NCBI RefSeq assembly: GCF_900099925.1
Contig: NZ_FNDE01000007.1
Location: forward strand, 53,915-117,914
DNA from: Aneurinibacillus thermoaerophilus
GTDB taxonomy: Bacteria; Bacillota; Bacilli; Aneurinibacillales; Aneurinibacillaceae
DNA: 64,000 nucleotides
Direction of reading: 5' to 3'
Every line of letters starts with the position of its first letter. Within the stretch, counting starts at the first letter, position 1. The notes under the pieces are model-generated. The model had not been told where the DNA came from and did no database searches. It worked only from the letters and a program-made list of their open reading frames with translations. The position numbers and the translations under genes are program-made. Below are positions 8,440-16,824 of this stretch, one piece after another.

Positions 8440-9531
8440 TTATTTTGATCTTTGTTCCAGCCAGTCTCCGATCGTCGGATAAGTCTTGTTGATCGCCTGA
8501 CGGCCGAAGCAAACGGAGACATGACCGGTAGGCATTACCACATACGTTTTGTCTTTGCTTGAAATAACGGGCATTAAAGCTTCAATCTGGTGTGGAAGTG
8601 CGATATGATCGCGTTCGGCGGCAATGTTTAGCACGTTTGCCTTAATATTGCTCAAATCGACTCTGCGTCCCCGGATATACAATTCGCCTTTTAGCAGTTT
8701 ATTATGTTGATAGAATTCACGAATCCATTGGCGGAACGCTTCACCAGGAAATGGTATTCCGTCATTTACCCATTTTTGCATTAATTTCCATCCGGTAACG
8801 AAATTATCATTTTCCGCCCGGTCAACGAGATTTACATATGGCCCATAGAAGTTTACGATTGGTTTCAACATTTTATTTCCAAAGTCGATCATCTCCGGTG
8901 GAATGATACCCAGTGTATCGACCATTTTATCCAGATTGAAATATTTTTCATCGAGCCAGTGCGTAAATAAGCCAGCGTCAGCGAAGTCAAACGGACTCGT
9001 CATAAAGATAATGTTGCGGATCGGCAGATCAGGGTGGAGTGAAGCGAAAATAGACGTCATCGTGCCGCCCATGCAGTAACCGAGTAAGGAAATTTCGTCA
9101 GCTCCAGATGTTTTCAGCACTTTACGGACAGCGCGCGGAATGTAGTCCATGATGTAGTCGTCCAGCTTCATGTTACGATCTTCCAGCGCGGGTGTGCCCC
9201 AATCGATAAGATAGATGTCGAAGCCGCGATTTACCAAGTATTCGATAAGGCTGTTACCAGGGGATAAATCAAGAATATATGGCTTATTGATCAGTGCATA
9301 AATCATCAGTAACGGCACGCGGTGTTTTTTGGGTATGGCCGGCTGATAGCGGTATAGCTTTGCTTTGTTTTTTGTCCAGATAATTTCCTTTGGAGTCAGA
9401 CCTACTTCCGGTTCAGCTTCTGTCGTCAGTACTTCCGTCGCTTTTTTAAAGCGGCGGTACGTGCGCTTTATCTCCTGGGGCATGGAGTCCAGCAAATCTT
9501 CCCAACTTTTTTTTGTTACTGGAGTTGCCAT
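8440..9531 (-). CDS. phaC: Class IV polyhydroxyalkanoate synthase catalytic subunit PhaC
   Basis: A 363-residue alpha/beta-hydrolase that polymerises (R)-3-hydroxyacyl-CoA at the surface of PHA granules. The lipase-like box GYCMGG places the nucleophile cysteine at about 153; Asp in AERDHI (about 308) and His in PTGHVS (about 337) complete the triad. The length and the linked phaR show class IV (Bacillus type) rather than class I. A TTG at 9549 extends the frame, but ATG 9531, preceded by GGAGG and AGAGG, fits known PhaC N-termini. It is last in phaR-phaB-phaC. Confidence 0.95.
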   Translation of the reverse strand: MATPVTKKSWEDLLDSMPQEIKRTYRRFKKATEVLTTEAEPEVGLTPKEIIWTKNKAKLYRYQPAIPKKHRVPLLMIYALINKPYILDLSPGNSLIEYLVNRGFDIYLIDWGTPALEDRNMKLDDYIMDYIPRAVRKVLKTSGADEISLLGYCMGGTMTSIFASLHPDLPIRNIIFMTSPFDFADAGLFTHWLDEKYFNLDKMVDTLGIIPPEMIDFGNKMLKPIVNFYGPYVNLVDRAENDNFVTGWKLMQKWVNDGIPFPGEAFRQWIREFYQHNKLLKGELYIRGRRVDLSNIKANVLNIAAERDHIALPHQIEALMPVISSKDKTYVVMPTGHVSVCFGRQAINKTYPTIGDWLEQRSK

Positions 9532-9589
9532 GTTTCCTCTTCCCTCCAACCTTCGAAATATTGGTGAAATATTTTGTCTTTTTATGTAA

Positions 9590-10333
9590 CTACATGTAAA
9601 GACCGCCGTTAATGTTTAATTGTTGTCCTGTGATATATTCCCCGTCTTGGCACAAGTAAATAACGCCGCGCGCGATTTCCTCTGGAAGACCGAAACGTCG
9701 CACAGGGATTTTAGCCACGATTTGTGCACGGATTTCGTCCGGAATGGCCTGCACCATTTCGGTGTCGATAAATCCGGGGCAGATGGCGTTCACGGTGGTA
9801 CCTGTTTTTGCCAGCTCAAGCGCGAGCGATTTGGTAAAGCCAATCATGCCAGCTTTAGCCGCAGAGTAGTTTGTTTGACCAAATCCACCGGCCTGGCCAA
9901 TGATAGAGGAGATGTTAATAATACGTCCCGCGTCAGATTCTAAGATGTGAGAGAGAGCAGCCGTTGTCATATTGTAGACGCTGTTAAGATTGACTTGAAT
10001 GACTTTATTCCAATCTTCATCGGTGATTTTGCGGAAGGTACGATCACGGGTGATCCCGGCATTATTTATCAGAATATCGAGCTTTCCATATTTGGTGATG
10101 GTTTCTTCCACAAGAACACGTGCTTGCACCGTATCGGATACATCAGCTTGTGCGGCAAACGCTTTGCCACCGACTTGCTCGATTTCTTTTACGGTTGTGT
10201 CCGCAGCTTCCCTGTTGCTGCTGTAGTTAATCACAACTTTGACGCCATGCGCCGCCAATTCTTTGGCAATCGCTGCGCCGATCCCACGGGAGCCACCTGT
10301 CACAATCGCTACTCTACCGTTTAAGTTCACCAT
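9590..10333 (-). CDS. phaB: Acetoacetyl-CoA reductase PhaB
   Basis: A 247-residue SDR with TGGSRGIG (NADP-type glycine motif), NNAG (about 89-92), SSIIG and YSAAKAG (catalytic Tyr/Lys). It reduces acetoacetyl-CoA to (R)-3-hydroxybutyryl-CoA, the monomer for PhaC. AAGGGGTG lies just before ATG 10333. It sits between phaR and phaC on the same strand, as in Bacillus PHA operons, which separates it from FabG paralogues of similar sequence. Confidence 0.93.
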   Translation of the reverse strand: MVNLNGRVAIVTGGSRGIGAAIAKELAAHGVKVVINYSSNREAADTTVKEIEQVGGKAFAAQADVSDTVQARVLVEETITKYGKLDILINNAGITRDRTFRKITDEDWNKVIQVNLNSVYNMTTAALSHILESDAGRIINISSIIGQAGGFGQTNYSAAKAGMIGFTKSLALELAKTGTTVNAICPGFIDTEMVQAIPDEIRAQIVAKIPVRRFGLPEEIARGVIYLCQDGEYITGQQLNINGGLYM

Positions 10334-10433
10334 AAATGAAACACCCCTTAGCTGACGTCATATTTATTAAAGAAAATAATAGATTAAGCACATTCAAAGA
10401 GCAGTCCTATCAAGAAGAGGGCGGACAGAACGT

Positions 10434-10928
10434 TTACTCTTTTTTCTGCTCCGTTTTTTCTTTGGATGTTGTTTCTTTGCTCGCTTCGACTTTCGTAACA
10501 GAAAGGGATGGTGACTTTGCTTGTTTTTGCAGCAGATCCATTACCTGGTTTAGTTTTTTATCAAGGTTTTTCATTTCATTTTTTACCTGAGTAATTTCCC
10601 GAGCCATATTGAGACTATTAAGCTGGTGCGATAACTCTTCCTCAATGATTTCTTCTAGGTTGTCAATTTTTGCTTCGAGATTGACGATAAGGGAAGCAAG
10701 ATTGGAAATGTCTTCCCGGGAAGGCATGTTAGCCTGCGCCAGGTATTTCTCTGTGGATTGTTTTACCATGTTTTGATATTGAAGGTACATGTTGAGAAAC
10801 TGTCCCATAAATTCGGAGAAGTCTTCTTTGCGCATGGATTCATCAAAAATTTTGCTCCATTGTGATTCAGTTTTGTCATACAAGTCTTTCCACATCGCAA
10901 AAAGATCGAACGGGATTTGATTACTCAC
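10434..10928 (-). CDS. phaR: PHA synthase subunit PhaR (class IV)
   Basis: A 164-residue, highly charged, largely helical protein. Residues about 75-145 are predicted coiled coil. The N-terminus contains DLFAMWKDLYDKTESQWSK, characteristic of the Bacillus PhaR subunit that must pair with the short PhaC for activity. It should not be confused with the PhaR repressor of proteobacteria. First gene of the minus-strand operon; AGAGGAGAT precedes ATG 10928. The K/E-rich tail is disordered. Confidence 0.93.
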   Translation of the reverse strand: MSNQIPFDLFAMWKDLYDKTESQWSKIFDESMRKEDFSEFMGQFLNMYLQYQNMVKQSTEKYLAQANMPSREDISNLASLIVNLEAKIDNLEEIIEEELSHQLNSLNMAREITQVKNEMKNLDKKLNQVMDLLQKQAKSPSLSVTKVEASKETTSKEKTEQKKE

Positions 10929-11266
10929 TTGCTCATCTCCTCTTTGGAATTAAATTTTTCCACCTCACTATATGTATGTAAAGGAGGAATTTTTATGTAT
11001 GAAAAATACATTTCATGTAAAAGTATAGTAAAGGTGGTAATGAAACTCAAATGAAAACATTCGATAAATTATGATATTTTTTTAAAGATTTTATGAAGGT
11101 TTTATGAACTGAAAGGAAAAATTTCATTTTATAGTTTAGGTTCTATGACCTATTCTATTAGTCATGATAAAAACTTTATGAAAAAATTAACGGAAACGTT
11201 TGACAAAAATTTCTTATAGGTGTAAATTACATATAAGAGATATTTACAGATTTGTAGGTGATGCAC
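10929..11266. promoter_or_regulatory. Divergent phaR/phaQ promoter region
   Basis: This 338-bp AT-rich gap separates the two PHA transcription units. On the plus strand TTGACA (11200-11205), a 17-bp spacer and TAAATT (11223-11228) make a good sigma-A promoter for phaQ. By analogy with Bacillus megaterium, PhaQ should bind here to repress its own unit and be released by PHA; I do not see one clear perfect palindrome to assign as its operator. Confidence 0.6.
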
Positions 11267-11698
11267 ATGTCTGCGAGTGATGAAAAAGCTCGTTCTGGAG
11301 CCCAAATCAAAGAAGAAAAGCCGATTAGTAGTGCGCCCAAGAATTTAATGGTTCCGTTCCTTCTGTTAAGCCTGCGCGGTTGGAACGTGCACGGCTATGA
11401 ACTGATTCAGCAACTGATTAAATTTGGCTTTCCCTCCATTGATCAGGGAAACGTGTATCGGACGTTGCGGCAGCTGGAGAAAGAAAAAATGGTGAAATCC
11501 GAATGGGACACGTCAGCAGGAGGACCAGCTAAACGGGTATATTCGCTGACGGATGCTGGTGAACAGTATTTAAAATCGTGGGCCGCTTCGCTGGAGCAAT
11601 ACCAGACCATGCTGGATCGTTTCTTTGATATGTACACCCAATTCTTCATGTTGGCCCCTAAAGAGAAAAACAAGGCGGAAAAAGAAGAGAAAAAGTAA
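11267..11698 (+). CDS. phaQ: PHA-responsive PadR-family repressor PhaQ
   Basis: A 143-residue PadR-type winged-helix protein: HGYELIQQL (helix 2), NVYRTLRQLEKEKMV (recognition helix) and the wing WDTSAGGPAKRVYSLTDAG, followed by a C-terminal helix. In B. megaterium PhaQ represses phaQP and senses PHA granules. In-frame starts exist at GTG 11258, ATG 11261 and ATG 11267; the AGGTGAT overlapping the first two fits best with 11267. The first gene of phaQ-phaP-phaJ. Confidence 0.9.
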   Translation: MSASDEKARSGAQIKEEKPISSAPKNLMVPFLLLSLRGWNVHGYELIQQLIKFGFPSIDQGNVYRTLRQLEKEKMVKSEWDTSAGGPAKRVYSLTDAGEQYLKSWAASLEQYQTMLDRFFDMYTQFFMLAPKEKNKAEKEEKK

Positions 11699-11773
11699 TA
11701 ACGGCGGTACTGCAGCATGCTGCACTTACCATATACACTTTTCTTTTACTCATTTCTTTAAGGAGGAATTGAG

Positions 11774-12346
11774 ATGGCAGTCAACAAAAAAGCAGAAAAA
11801 GAGCCTGTTGCAGTGCAGGCGGCTAACCAGGGCGGCGCAAGCATGATTGATACGATGTGGGATGGCTGGATGAACGGCGTAAAGATGGTATATGCCTACC
11901 AGCGCGAGATGGAAAATTTGATGCTGCAGACGCTTGAGCGCCAAAAGGAAATTTGGGAGAAGACAACAGAGAACCTTGAAAAGGTGGAAGAGGAAATGAA
12001 GAAATTCCTCGAAGATGCAAAAGTAAGCTACCAGAATAACATGAAAAATGTTGGCGGTGAACAATTGGGCAAAACGTTTGAAGAATGGGCGCAGCGTCTT
12101 GATGAAATCGCAAAGCGTATTCAGCAGCTCACGTGGACACCGGGAAAAGCCAGTCTGAATGTCGTGAACAAATCGCAGGAGCAGTTGGAGGTTTCCTTCA
12201 AAAACTTGCTTGCTCAGCAACAAAAAACGCGTGATGAAGTGCAGGCATTAATGGATAATTTCTTGCAACAGGTAAAAATGACCCAAAAAGGCTTGCTAGA
12301 ATCTTTAGAGGCAAACAAAAATAATACCATTAACATGTTTAAATAA
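11774..12346 (+). CDS. phaP: Phasin PhaP (PHA granule-coating protein)
   Basis: A 190-residue, almost entirely helical, charged protein without a signal peptide. MIDTMWDGWMNGVKMVYAYQ is a phasin-like amphipathic start, and long E/K/Q-rich helices follow. Phasins coat polymer granules and limit their coalescence. TTTAAGGAGG lies 8 nt before ATG. It follows phaQ by 75 bp, matching the phaQP pairing of Bacillus, and is probably the most strongly expressed gene of the cluster. Confidence 0.9.
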   Translation: MAVNKKAEKEPVAVQAANQGGASMIDTMWDGWMNGVKMVYAYQREMENLMLQTLERQKEIWEKTTENLEKVEEEMKKFLEDAKVSYQNNMKNVGGEQLGKTFEEWAQRLDEIAKRIQQLTWTPGKASLNVVNKSQEQLEVSFKNLLAQQQKTRDEVQALMDNFLQQVKMTQKGLLESLEANKNNTINMFK

Positions 12347-12356
12347 TATTTTCTCT

Positions 12357-12393
12357 TCCCCCCGTTGTTCGGGGGATTTTCCTTGTTTTTTTG
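12357..12393 (+). terminator. Intrinsic terminator after phaP
   Basis: TCCCCCCG and CGGGGGA pair across a TTGTT loop, followed by TTTT, CC and a run of seven T. It likely attenuates read-through from phaP into phaJ, lowering PhaJ relative to phasin. Confidence 0.65.
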
Positions 12394-12443
12394 TCGAAAG
12401 ATGTCAAAATAAAAAGAAATACGTAAAGAAAGAGGAAAAGAAA

Positions 12444-12887
12444 ATGGATGTATATGAAAAAGCAAAGCATGTAGTAGAAAGAGCATACGAGGATATTAAC
12501 ATTGGGGACAAGGCGGAAATAAGCAAAACAATTACGAACGAGGATATTGTGGCTTTTGCGGAGTTGACCGGCGATGTAAATCCGATTCATTTGGATGAGG
12601 AGTTTGCCAAGAAGACGTTTTTTAAGGAAAGAATTGCGCATGGAATGTTGACGGCTAGCTTTATTTCCACCATATTGGGCACGCAATTGCCGGGGACAAA
12701 TACTATCTATTTATCACAGAATGTAAAATTTAAAGCGCCTGTCAAAATTGGTGATACCGTTCGTGTGATTGCTGAAGTGGTTGAGAAAAGGGATGACAAA
12801 AAGATTATCAAACTGCATACTACTTTGGTGAACCAAAACGGCATCACCGTTGTCGAAGGTGAAGCTGTTGTCATGAAAATGAAGTAG
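12444..12887 (+). CDS. phaJ: (R)-specific enoyl-CoA hydratase PhaJ (MaoC-like hot-dog)
   Basis: A 147-residue hot-dog fold protein with the hydratase-2 motif GDVNPIHLDEEFAKKTFF (catalytic Asp and His) and the following AHGMLTASF helix. It converts trans-2-enoyl-CoA from beta-oxidation to (R)-3-hydroxyacyl-CoA for PhaC. AGAGGA lies upstream of the start. Being downstream of phaQ-phaP gives the locus both a sugar-derived (PhaB) and a fatty-acid-derived (PhaJ) monomer route. Confidence 0.92.
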   Translation: MDVYEKAKHVVERAYEDINIGDKAEISKTITNEDIVAFAELTGDVNPIHLDEEFAKKTFFKERIAHGMLTASFISTILGTQLPGTNTIYLSQNVKFKAPVKIGDTVRVIAEVVEKRDDKKIIKLHTTLVNQNGITVVEGEAVVMKMK

Positions 12888-12906
12888 AACAATGAGAAAA
12901 AATGAA

Positions 12907-12936
12907 AGAACCCGGAACAAATAGCCGGGTTCTTTT
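12907..12936. terminator. Intrinsic terminator after phaJ
   Basis: AGAACCCGG pairs with CCGGGTTCT and is followed by TTT. The flanking sequence is A-rich on the left, so it can also serve the small minus-strand ORF. Confidence 0.8.
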
Positions 12937-12949
12937 GCTGGAACAAAAA

Positions 12950-13039
12950 TTACTCTGTTTCACCGCGTGCTTGTGCAAGTAGCAAAGTGATTTCATAGAC
13001 GCTAGGAAATTCCCAATCTTTCCAGTCAATAGCTTCCAT
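12950..13039 (-). CDS. Candidate 29-residue microprotein
   Basis: ATG 13039 is preceded by AGAAAGGAGAGGAAAGCA, a very good Shine-Dalgarno. The frame runs 29 codons to TAA and reads MEAIDWKDWEFPSVYEITLL followed by LAQARGETE: acidic and rich in aromatics, with an amphipathic tail. It ends 14 bp from the shared terminator. No family is recognised; the strong initiation region and paired terminator are the reasons to call it. Confidence 0.5.
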   Translation of the reverse strand: MEAIDWKDWEFPSVYEITLLLAQARGETE

Positions 13040-13255
13040 TGCTTTCCTCTCCTTTCTTGCAGTTCGGGTTATATCAACGTATACTCAATGAGTGAACAAT
13101 GAGAGATGAGTAGTAAAGACTTTTTTCAGGTAAGTGTAATTTTCACCTATTTTCTACTAGTCTACCCGAAATGGGTTGCGATTATTCCGCATTTCATATG
13201 TTGATTTTTTATACATAATATGACCTGTACTTGAGTAAAAGGAGGTGGAGAGCGT
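13040..13255. other. Intergenic region upstream of the aldolase gene
   Basis: This AT-rich gap separates the 29-residue ORF (minus) from the aldolase-mtnA unit (plus). I searched for a SAM or other riboswitch in front of the salvage genes and saw none. CATACATAATATGACC near 13211 could include a -10 element. Confidence 0.4.
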
Positions 13256-13303
13256 ATGCCTCTTTTGTTATACCATCGGGGAGAGGCATGTTGCTCTTTA
13301 TGA
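13256..13303 (+). CDS. Candidate 15-codon leader ORF coupled to the aldolase gene
   Basis: AAAAGGAGGTGGAGAGCGT precedes ATG 13256, the strongest ribosome binding site in this stretch. The frame reads [15 protein letters not shown] and stops at TGA 13301-13303, overlapping an ATGA at 13300 within the aldolase start region. This layout suggests translational coupling or a leader peptide. It may equally be that the aldolase uses this site through an unnoticed sequence error. Confidence 0.35.
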   Translation: MPLLLYHRGEACCSL

Positions 13304-14001
13304 TGAAGAAAGTAAAACTGGCCGAGGAAATGGTCGAGGTGGGACGCCGCTTGTACCAGAGTGGATTCGTGGCCGCTAATGATGGAAATATTAGTGTCCG
13401 GGTCAATGAGAAGCACGTGCTTATTACGCCAAGCGGTGTGAGCAAAGGGTTTATGAGCGCGAGTTCGATGCTTCTTGTAAACCTTGAAGGTGAGGTAATT
13501 GAAGGAGAAGGGCGTCCGTCTACGGAAAGCGCAATGCATTTTGATATTTACAAACATAGACCAGATGTGCAGGCGGTTGTACATGCTCATCCGCCGACGG
13601 CAACGGGATTTGCGGTAGCTGGCATTCCGCTTGACCAGTTGGCGATGCCTGAGCTGATTGTCACAATGGGGACAATTCCGCTTGCACCGTACGGCATGCC
13701 AGGTACAGATGAACTTCCGTCCACGCTTCGTCCATATTATCAGGAGCACGACGCCATTCTTTTATCCAACCATGGCGCTGTTACCATGGGACGAACGCTT
13801 ACGGAAGCGCTTTTTAAAATGGAATCGGTGGAGATGTGTGCCAAGATTTTATTTACTGCGCGCATGCTTGGGCGCGTAAGGGAATTATCTGACGAACAGG
13901 TAGATAAGCTTGTAGATTCTCGTTCGTTTTATGGGTTAAAAGGCGCCCATCCGGGCAAAAAAATCATTGAACAACGCCGTAAGAAAGGGGAACAATCATG
14001 A
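13288..14001 (+). CDS. Class II aldolase (MtnB/fuculose-phosphate aldolase family; DrdA/Ald2-like)
   Basis: A 237-residue zinc-dependent class II aldolase/adducin family protein. NDGNISVR and TPSGVSKG bind phosphate, an acidic residue in [12 protein letters not shown] is the likely catalytic one, HAHPPTA (about 110-116) and the later SNHGAVTMG hold the zinc histidines. It overlaps mtnA by 4 bp. With MtnA it most likely cleaves 5-(methylthio)- or 5-deoxyribulose-1-phosphate to dihydroxyacetone phosphate and an aldehyde; a dehydratase (MtnB) role is the alternative, but mtnC/W/X/D partners are not adjacent. Starts at 13300 and 13303 are also possible. Confidence 0.85.
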   Translation: MLLFMMKKVKLAEEMVEVGRRLYQSGFVAANDGNISVRVNEKHVLITPSGVSKGFMSASSMLLVNLEGEVIEGEGRPSTESAMHFDIYKHRPDVQAVVHAHPPTATGFAVAGIPLDQLAMPELIVTMGTIPLAPYGMPGTDELPSTLRPYYQEHDAILLSNHGAVTMGRTLTEALFKMESVEMCAKILFTARMLGRVRELSDEQVDKLVDSRSFYGLKGAHPGKKIIEQRRKKGEQS

Positions 14002-15059
14002 CAAAAACGTATCAACCTCTCCGGTCTGTACGCTGGGAAGATGATGAACTTGTACTTTTGGATCAAACAAAATTGCCGGAACAAACGGAGTTCCTGACGC
14101 TAAAAGATGTCAAGCAGGTTTGGGATGCTATCGAGCGCCTGAAAGTCCGCGGCGCCCCGGCTATCGGCATTACCGCCGCATATGGTGTGTACGTGGCCGT
14201 GCGCCATTTCCCGGCCGCGACAGCGGAAGAGTTGCTCGCTGAAGTAAAGAAACAGGCCGATTATCTAGCTACTTCGCGCCCGACTGCTGTTAACCTATTC
14301 TGGGCGCTAAATCGTATGGTCAAGATAGCGGAAATAGCGACAGCGCAGGGACAATCCCCGGAAGCAATGAAACGGATGCTGCTTGTGGAGGCGCAGGCGA
14401 TTCAAGCGGAAGATGAAGCGGTGTGCCGCGCGATTGGCGAACATGCGTTGACATTGTTTTCAGATGGCATAGGCGTGTTAACACATTGCAACGCCGGAGG
14501 GCTGGCGACTGCCAAATACGGCACGGCTACAGCTCCGATGTATTTGGCACATGAAAAAGGCTGGAAGATAAAAGTTTTTGCCGACGAAACGCGGCCGGTG
14601 CTACAGGGAGCGCGTTTGACAGCGTACGAGCTACAGCAAGCCGGCATTGATGTGACGCTGATTTGTGACAATATGGCAGCTAAAGTTATGGCTAACGGAT
14701 GGGTGCAGGCGGTTATCGTCGGTACGGATCGTGTAGCAGCTAACGGCGATGTAGCGAACAAAATTGGCACCTACGGACTTGCCGTTCTGGCGCGCGCTCA
14801 CAATATTCCGTTCTATGTGGCTGCGCCGCTGTCATCGATTGATTTAAATACACCGACTGGAAAAGAGATACCGATTGAAGAGCGGGAAGCGGATGAGATT
14901 ATCCGTGGTATGGGACGCCAAATCGCTCCGAATGATATTAAAGTATATAATCCGGCGTTTGATGTGACCCCGCATGAGCTTGTTACGGCTATTATTACGG
15001 AGAAAGGTATTGTACGCGCACCTTATAAAGAAAATTTACGAGCTTTGTTTGAAAAATAA
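13998..15059 (+). CDS. mtnA: S-methyl-5-thioribose-1-phosphate isomerase MtnA
   Basis: A 353-residue eIF2B-related aldose-ketose isomerase. [23 protein letters not shown] (catalytic Cys, about residue 160), [16 protein letters not shown] and [18 protein letters not shown] (catalytic Asp, about 245) are all family landmarks. It converts methylthioribose-1-phosphate (and 5-deoxyribose-1-phosphate) to the ribulose form. AAGGGG lies 8 nt upstream, within the aldolase gene; ATGA overlap indicates tight coupling. Confidence 0.95.
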   Translation: MTKTYQPLRSVRWEDDELVLLDQTKLPEQTEFLTLKDVKQVWDAIERLKVRGAPAIGITAAYGVYVAVRHFPAATAEELLAEVKKQADYLATSRPTAVNLFWALNRMVKIAEIATAQGQSPEAMKRMLLVEAQAIQAEDEAVCRAIGEHALTLFSDGIGVLTHCNAGGLATAKYGTATAPMYLAHEKGWKIKVFADETRPVLQGARLTAYELQQAGIDVTLICDNMAAKVMANGWVQAVIVGTDRVAANGDVANKIGTYGLAVLARAHNIPFYVAAPLSSIDLNTPTGKEIPIEEREADEIIRGMGRQIAPNDIKVYNPAFDVTPHELVTAIITEKGIVRAPYKENLRALFEK

Positions 15060-15097
15060 GTAGCGAAAACATTAATAAAATATATCTGTTAAAGCGA

Positions 15098-15155
15098 TAC
15101 GCCTCTTCTAGTTTTGCAAGAATATAATAACGCATAGCAGAAGAGGCGTATTTGT
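15098..15155 (+). terminator. Long-loop inverted repeat after mtnA, probable terminator
   Basis: TACGCCTCTTCT (15098-15109) and AGAAGAGGCGTA (15139-15150) are perfect 12-bp arms separated by 29 nt, followed by TTTGTTTG. The loop is longer than usual for an intrinsic terminator, so another regulatory role is possible. Confidence 0.6.
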
Positions 15156-15268
15156 TTGCAGAAGTTTAAAAAACTAGCGGCGTCAAGTGAAAATAACCGA
15201 CAAATACCGAACGGTTAGCATAAACCATGGCTTTTGTGGTAGGCTTAGTGTAGAAAAAAAAGGAAAAT

Positions 15269-15514
15269 ATGGATATGAAGAAGCAGCGTCGCCACCAAAC
15301 GTTGTTTATTTCTTTTGCCGCCGGCGGCCCGAATCAGTACACCGGCAAAAGTATGCGGAAAGCGCATAAAGGTATGAATATTAAACATGAGCATTTCATG
15401 GCGATCGTTAACCATTTGGCTGCTGCTTTGAAAGAGTTTAATGTGTCTGAAGAAGATATTCAAGCCATCGCTGAAAAATTAATGCTGATGGAAAAAGAAA
15501 TTGTCGAAGCGTAG
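15269..15514 (+). pseudogene. Group I truncated haemoglobin, N-terminally deleted remnant
   Basis: The 81 codons match the second half of TrHbN-type globins: QRRHQTLFISFAAGGPNQY (helix E region) and MRKAHKGMNI containing the proximal haem histidine, then KHEHFMAIVNHLAAAL and a C-terminal helix. A full protein needs about 45 more N-terminal residues (helices A-C, including the B10 tyrosine). The in-frame codon 15 bases upstream of ATG 15269 is TAG, and no frame of 15150-15268 restores the missing half. A weak AAGGA lies before the ATG. A strong terminator follows, as expected for a formerly intact gene. Confidence 0.75.
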
Positions 15515-15529
15515 AAATTTTATCGTAAA

Positions 15530-15584
15530 AAGGCTCTTCACCATAAGTTAAGCGCACTTTGTGTGGTGAAGAGCCTTGTTTCTT
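15530..15584. terminator. Intrinsic terminator (14-bp perfect stem)
   Basis: AAGGCTCTTCACCA (15530-15543) and TGGTGAAGAGCCTT (15564-15577) are perfect arms, followed by GTTTCTT; A-rich on the left, so it can also serve the convergent doxX gene. Confidence 0.82.
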
Positions 15585-15613
15585 ATTTTCGCCTTCTTTT
15601 AGCGTTTATCCTT

Positions 15614-16030
15614 TTATAAGTTTGCCGAATGTCCCCGTTTTTTTCCTATCCGCTGATCGACAAACCCTTTGACGTTAGCGACAGCTAAATATAAACTCAT
15701 TGCTAATAGTGCAAGTTCGAATTCATAACCGCTGTTTGTACCATCACCAAGCAGCCCGAATGGCAGTTTTGCTTTTATGATCGCTCCTGCCATAACAATC
15801 GTGAAAAGCATGCCAATATAAGGGACGCCTAAACCAATAATGAGAAATATTCCGCCTATCACTTCAATAAAAGCGACAATGTAAGCAAGCATCCCCGGTA
15901 GTCCAATGCTTGCGAACCATTGTGCGATTCCGTCTAACCCCGATTGGAATTTCATCATGCCATGAGCAAGAAAAATAATCCCTAAAATGACTTGAATCAA
16001 TAAATTCGCAACTTGTTGCCGATTGCTCAT
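15614..16030 (-). CDS. DoxX family membrane protein
   Basis: A 138-residue protein with four hydrophobic helices. GIIFLAHGMMKFQSGLDGIA is the DoxX signature region (helix 1 and the following loop), and the helix-2 motif VIGGIFLIIGL follows. The frame is open to 16114, but AAAGGAG six bases before ATG 16030 fixes the start. DoxX proteins are linked to redox or thiosulfate-quinone reactions in some organisms; in Bacillota the role is not settled. Monocistronic. Confidence 0.85.
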   Translation of the reverse strand: MSNRQQVANLLIQVILGIIFLAHGMMKFQSGLDGIAQWFASIGLPGMLAYIVAFIEVIGGIFLIIGLGVPYIGMLFTIVMAGAIIKAKLPFGLLGDGTNSGYEFELALLAMSLYLAVANVKGFVDQRIGKKRGHSANL

Positions 16031-16278
16031 ATATAACTCCTTTCGTTTTTGGTTATATAAAAAAAAGTTTTCTTTTGATAAACTAATGATATAAATACGA
16101 TAGGTTTTTGTCAAATAAAATTAAAATTAATATAAGTTACTAAAGTCTGTTAAGATAAAAGTATATAAATATAACTTGATACATGGATATCCTTTGGTGG
16201 TTTCAGGGAAGAATCAGGTAACCCCATCATAATAAATGTCAAAACATCAAAAGTAATGGATATAAGGAGTAATAGCAG

Positions 16279-16824
16279 ATGAATATTGGTGCAACGATTC
16301 GTGAAATACGTCAAAGAAAAGGGATTACGATTGCACAATTATGCGAAGGAACCGGGCTATCAAAAGGGTTTATGAGCCAAGTCGAAAATAATAAAGCCTC
16401 CCCTTCCATTGAAACATTAGCCACCATTGCCAAGTTTTTAAATGTTCCGCTTCCTTACCTGCTACTTGAAAAGGAAAATCGGATGAAGGTGGTTCGGCAC
16501 AACGAACGAGAACGTAGCATATACGGAAAAGACGGGTTAGTTATTGAACATGTTGCTGAGGAAGGAGGATTACGTTTGTCGCTTGTCGAGATTCCGGTCG
16601 GATTTCCAAAAGAGAATGAGCCGAATGCTCATGAAGGGGAAGAGTGCCATCTTGTATTGCGCGGAAAATTGGAAGTGCAGCATGGAGAAGATGTTGCCGT
16701 TGTAGAAGAAGGGGACTCTTTTTCTTGGTGTGCTTGTGTACCGCATATTGTTCGGAATATTGGGGATGAATCAGCATTGCTTCTTATTTCAAACTATATT
16801 GAAAATCGAAGAAGGATTTATTAA
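16279..16824 (+). CDS. XRE-family regulator with C-terminal cupin domain
   Basis: A 181-residue protein. Residues 3-62 are a Cro/CI-type helix-turn-helix (IAQLCEGTGLSKGFMSQVEN, with SPSIETLATIAKFLNV). Residues 105-176 form a small cupin (EGEECHLVLRGKLEV, EGDSFSWCACVPHIVRN). This arrangement, as in PuuR/SinR-cupin regulators, senses a small ligand. ATAAGGAG lies 11 nt upstream. It is divergent from doxX with a 250-bp gap, so doxX is one possible target, but that is inference. Confidence 0.9.
   Translation: MNIGATIREIRQRKGITIAQLCEGTGLSKGFMSQVENNKASPSIETLATIAKFLNVPLPYLLLEKENRMKVVRHNERERSIYGKDGLVIEHVAEEGGLRLSLVEIPVGFPKENEPNAHEGEECHLVLRGKLEVQHGEDVAVVEEGDSFSWCACVPHIVRNIGDESALLLISNYIENRRRIY

Noticed and set aside
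13040..13255. Possible SAM riboswitch upstream of the aldolase-mtnA pair
   Set aside because: No SAM-I or SAM-II core elements were found.
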